Shown one piece after another: positions 61,117 to 64,000 of a stretch of 64,000 bases of DNA. Origin of the DNA: Augochlora pura (taxonomy: Eukaryota > Arthropoda > Insecta > Hymenoptera > Halictidae); NCBI RefSeq assembly GCF_028453695.1, contig NC_135781.1, positions 17,235,640 to 17,299,639 of the forward strand, in the 5' to 3' direction. Both the position numbers and the translations under genes were made by a program. Position 1 is the stretch's first letter; every line of letters begins with the position of its first letter. The notes under the pieces were generated by a model. That model searched no databases. It was not told where the DNA came from and worked only from the letters and a program-made list of their open reading frames with translations.

Positions 61117-61332
61117 TATTAATGAAAAAACAGTAGCGAATGACAGGCAAGCGCGCGAGACTCAACCTGCTCTACGCGCGCGAGCCAGCGCGCTGAAGCC
61201 AACCTCATTCCGGAGCGCGACGGAAGGAGAGGGCTGCGCTCCGGCTTTGAGCCGCGTTCGAAGTAACGAACATGGATTTTACGAATTTTCTATTAATTTC
61301 AAAAATTTTACAAAAATTATTAATGAAAAACT
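61117..61332. repeat. GC-rich block between direct repeats TTATTAATGAAAAA
   Basis: TTATTAATGAAAAA occurs near 61117 and again near 61318. Between them lies a GC-rich block of about 130 bp (61141-61270) with CGCGCGAGACTC, CGCGCGAGCC and GAGCGCGACGG-type strings, embedded in strongly AT-rich DNA. It resembles an inserted repeat. The direct repeats are not immediately adjacent to the block, so I do not call them target duplications. Confidence 0.5.
61251..61310. repeat. Direct repeat, copy A (partner at 61925-61985)
   Basis: GCGTTCGAAGTAACGAACATGGA... through GAATTTTCTATTAATTTCAA. It is clearly related to 61925-61985 (GCGTTCGAAATAATGGACA... GAATTTTCTGAAC...TTATTAATTTGAAAAAT), about 670 bp downstream. 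Confidence 0.65.
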
Positions 61333-61760
61333 CGCCCCTTCACTTGTAAATGTTGTAATCCAAAACTTGTAAGCCAGATGTAATAACCCACGTATGTAAA
61401 ACAACATAGATTACAGTAGCGTTCACTTTCAGTGCACTAGCATTAAATACTGATCACTAATAATTCAATACTAATTATTTCTTGTTCAATACGTATGACC
61501 TATCGACTCGTAGAAGGAACTGCTGGATACTGCATGATGGCCAACAATGCTTCAGTTTCTTAGAAGCGAATTTCAACTGCTTTTCATCGATCGAGAAAGT
61601 GTCGTATACAGATCAGCTGTGTCATTCATCATACATTGTAAGAGGTCCATGTACTATCCTCCGAGCATGGTTTGGATTTATAACTAAATTTGTGAATTTC
61701 ATGTTATTAATATTTTTCACATTTCTCAAACAATGTGGGAAAAGACTGTGACGGTGAAAA

Positions 61761-61915
61761 TTACGGAAACTCCTTCCTACAGAAATTTGGCCACACAGGC
61801 TGCAGATGTGTCACACAGTCCCTAAGCTATGATCCCAAGGTCACTTGAAACTGCCTCACTCCAAATATCTGCAGCCCGTGTGTGACCAAATTTCTTTAGG
61901 ATGAAATTTCCGTAA
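61761..61915. mobile_element. Short inverted-repeat (MITE-like) element
   Basis: 155 bp with imperfect arms of about 45-48 bp. Both ends begin TTACGGAAA inward and share AGAAATTTGG(C/T)CACACA and GGCTGCAGAT. There is no coding capacity. The TTA/TAA at the outer ends is compatible with a TA- or TTA-type duplication, as for Tc1/mariner-like MITEs, but this is not decisive. It lies just before the second copy of the 61251-61310 direct repeat. Confidence 0.8.
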
Positions 61916-61924
61916 TAATCTGAG

Positions 61925-61985
61925 TAGCGTTCGAAATAATGGACAAGGAGTGAATTTTCTGAACTTTTTATTAATTTGAAAAATC
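61925..61985. repeat. Direct repeat, copy B (partner at 61251-61310)
   Basis: See copy A. Identity is moderate, with small indels, suggesting an old duplication or two members of one repeat family. Confidence 0.6.
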
Positions 61986-62160
61986 AGGATGTACATGTTG
62001 CCTCCCAATGTGTAATAATAGTGTTGAAATTTAAATATTTTGCCAATTTATAGTCTATTTAATATTTAAAAAACCAATCACCACAGATATACTACCACCA
62101 ACCATATATACGGGCACAAAATTAAATTCTACTTAATACTTAAAAAACCCATTACTACTT

Positions 62161-62310
62161 CTCAGCCATTAGCTCCATGTAATTGTCGATTTCGAATTAG
62201 TTGCAAACGAATTTACATCTGATTGGGAATCGAAAATTACATCGACTGCCCGAGTCTCACCACGTGGAGGTTGTTGGACTAGAGACCCGAACGGGAATCA
62301 GAATGAAGCC
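62161..62310. repeat. Long direct repeat, copy A (partner at 63440-63575)
   Basis: It shares CAGC(C/T)ATTAGCTC(C/G)AT, then GACTGCCCGAGTCTCACCAC and GGAGGTTG...(A/T)AGAGACCC, with the partner copy 1.27 kb downstream, in the same order and spacing. The pair could be LTR remnants of a small element or successive copies in a repeat array. Confidence 0.72.
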
Positions 62311-62391
62311 GGAATTTGTTATAGCACCCTTTCCTACAAACGAAAGTTTCGCTTACTTACTAAGGCTTTAACAAAAAACTTAGTAACTAAG

Positions 62392-62490
62392 GCAACGCCT
62401 TAACAAATAATGCAACGCCTCAATACATAACGCATGCCTTAAGAAATAATGTAAAGCCTTAATAAATAACGTAACGCCTCAATTGGAATG
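62392..62490. repeat. 20-bp tandem repeat, 5 copies
   Basis: Units starting at 62392, 62412, 62432, 62451 and 62471, based on GCAACGCCT(T/C)AA(C/T)AAATAA(T/C). The third copy is one base short, and the last is degenerate in its second half. Confidence 0.85.
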
Positions 62491-62747
62491 AGGATCCAAA
62501 AGTAACACTCACACTTATGCCTGGTTGGACACCCCCCTGCGCCCCCTGAGTGAAGTTGTAGACGTCTTACATGTTGAAAAGCGATAAGGAGAAATGTTCC
62601 TCGTTGCATAATTCGCCGAATATGAGATATACGTTTGGACTTATCCGAGAGATTGCACAAGCAGGACCATCAGGCTGGTCCGAAAGTTAACAACGAGTAG
62701 CGAACAAGTGAAGCTAAGGCAATAATACTTGACATATTTTTAGCGAT

Positions 62748-62812
62748 TCGGGTAACTCGGGGACGCAACACCCCGTCCCTTCCACGGGACATGCCCCGTG
62801 GGACGGAATTCC
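62748..62812. repeat. GC-rich hairpin segment within the repeat block
   Basis: CCACGGG and CCCCGTGG form a stem around ACATG (62790s), while CCGTCCC and GGGACGG form an alternative outer stem. The leading TCGGGTAACTCGGGGACGC is related to TCGGGTACTTCGAAGACGC at 63189, showing internal duplication. Confidence 0.6.
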
Positions 62813-62880
62813 CTGTGTGATCTTAATACTACTTAAATAAGACGCACTTATTAATAAGTCGCACGCATCCCTCGGCGAAC

Positions 62881-62952
62881 GATGATACCACGACGGATGA
62901 TGATCCCACGGTGACTGATGATCCCACTGCGACTGATGATCCTACGGCAGAT
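62881..62952 (+). repeat. 18-bp tandem repeat, 4 copies, encoding a DDPT-type peptide
   Basis: Units at 62881, 62899, 62917 and 62935, each starting GATGAT(C/A)C. The 18-bp period is a multiple of three. In the plus frame the units read DDTTTD, DDPTVT, DDPTAT and DDPTAD, then GL and a TAA stop (62959-62961). The open frame goes back only to a stop at 62824-62826 and has no ATG in the usable part, so any protein it came from is not preserved here. Confidence 0.75.
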
Positions 62953-62961
62953 GGCCTGTAA

Positions 62962-63439
62962 TAATCTGAAATAAATTATTAGTTAGTTAGAACATATAAA
63001 GGGTGACGGGGCGAAACAAGAAATCTAACACAAACACACGTGTGCCAAGCCAACCCGCACACGAGTGCAATTTGAGGAGGAAATTCAACGCTGAACAACC
63101 GAATCATATCGAAAACTGAACCAACATTCAAAAACCAAACGAAATCTAACAAACTTAAATTAAGAACCCTAACGGCCTATAGGCGCCTCGGGTACTTCGA
63201 AGACGCTACGCCCCGTACTCACTCAGCGAGCCCCTGAAGGACTTCCAATCGCAGAAATACGAAGTTCGACAATCTTTGAAGGAAAAATTATTCCCAATAC
63301 TGATTTAAAGTATTCAAATTATGCATCCATCGATGAACGAGACGATGATATTCCTCAATATAAGCCTAATTTGATAATCATACAATATATTTGTCACAAC
63401 CTTATACACTACTTTGCGATTTAGAAAAGAATTTGTAAT
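62962..63439. other. Interior of the repeat block, possible promoter-like AACATATAAAGG
   Basis: No gene seen. ACATATAAAGGGTGACGGGGCG at about 62992-63013 looks like a TATA box in an AT-to-GC transition, as in LTR promoters. The following sequence is A/C-rich with no open frame of note. 63180-63235 repeats part of 62748-62790. Confidence 0.3.
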
Positions 63440-63575
63440 CTGCAGCTATTAGCTCGATATCATTCTCGATTCAAAACACATTACAATTCGTACGGTATCC
63501 GAGTCGTGGATGATACCGATTGCCCGGGTCTCACCACGAGGAGGTTGATGCTTTAGAGACCCATGAGAAAGTCAG
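63440..63575. repeat. Long direct repeat, copy B (partner at 62161-62310)
   Basis: It contains GATTGCCCGGGTCTCACCAC and GAGGAGGTTGATGC...AGAGACCC, aligned with copy A through substitutions and small indels. Confidence 0.72.
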
Positions 63576-64000
63576 AGCGAATAATTATATTTTCCATGTA
63601 GAGATAAATAGAAAATCATTTTTTTGTATCACTAATTTATAAAATTTGATGTTAAATATCTCATATGAAACAGAACATTATACTGTTAACGTCGATATTA
63701 ATTTCTTAGATCTAAAAGTGACGATTCCCGTGCACTTTGATATTTGTGTACGGTTACTCGAAGAGTGACATTTATTTATTTCGCAACTCTAATGTAAGAT
63801 GCAACGTGTTGACAATTTTCGCAAAATTGATATAACCATCGTTAAGTCTTTCTACAGCAGCAAGAAAAATGGCGAATGCTACACTGCGGAAGGTTGCGGC
63901 TGCAGCATGGGCTCTGGAAGACGAATGACAGAACTGCAACGCGATTTTCTTGCAATACTGATTTTGAAATCAATTTAAAGATAAACCGCGATAGTTGATT
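63576..64000. other. Noncoding stretch at window end
   Basis: AT-rich; no open frame, repeat or element terminus recognised. Confidence 0.5.

Overview
The window looks like arthropod (most likely insect) nuclear DNA. It is AT-rich, almost gene-free and interrupted by GC-richer islands. It holds a mariner-type DNA transposon, decayed Jockey/I-type non-LTR retrotransposon pieces, several short foldback (MITE-like) elements, many microsatellites and one 100-N assembly gap. A hymenopteran (ant, bee or wasp) is my best guess from the style of the repeats, but that is inference. Nothing prokaryotic is present: no operons, CRISPR array, rRNA or convincing tRNA.

The only host coding exon I can defend with fair confidence lies on the minus strand at 50673-50589. 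It has an ATG in a good context, 28 codons that read as a signal peptide or signal anchor, and a consensus GTAAGT donor in phase 1. Upstream of it (50.69-55.4 kb) is a long GC/CpG-richer stretch that fits the promoter and 5' leader. Downstream, to the left, no second exon was recognised in 50 kb, so most of the window is probably one huge first intron. A second, weaker host signal is an isolated ankyrin-repeat-like exon or fragment at 56167-56078 on the minus strand. A third is an unidentified 66-codon reading frame followed by AATAAA at 34.43-34.65 kb on the plus strand.

Layout from left to right: 1-5.3 kb is noncoding, with an 18-G run and an 11-bp tandem repeat. 5.34-6.64 kb is a complete mariner copy with TA duplications and terminal inverted repeats; its transposase is broken by a one-base deletion and by loss of a catalytic Asp (D to N). 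6.6-11.8 kb is noncoding. 11.86-12.10 kb is a foldback element, with a related copy at 35.68-35.88 kb. 12.4-14.5 kb is a nest of repeat debris: an AAAT tract, a 22-bp palindrome, a three-copy 63-70 bp tandem repeat, the N gap, a Jockey-type reverse transcriptase pseudogene on the minus strand, and an LTR-like scrap. 14.5-28.2 kb is noncoding with CT/GA microsatellites and a homeodomain-motif-rich stretch near 23 kb. 28.2-29.3 kb holds a dead RNase H/zinc-knuckle fragment abutting a foldback element with about 75-bp arms. 29.3-50.6 kb is noncoding with AT, GA and 34-bp tandem repeats and a foldback element near 37.6 kb. 55.4-61 kb is AT-rich. 61.0-63.6 kb is a mosaic of internally duplicated repeat segments around another short inverted-repeat element.

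I see no cooperating multi-gene system here. The interest lies in the short foldback families, the very recently killed mariner, the internally repeated 61-63.6 kb block and the isolated signal-peptide exon with its long presumed intron.
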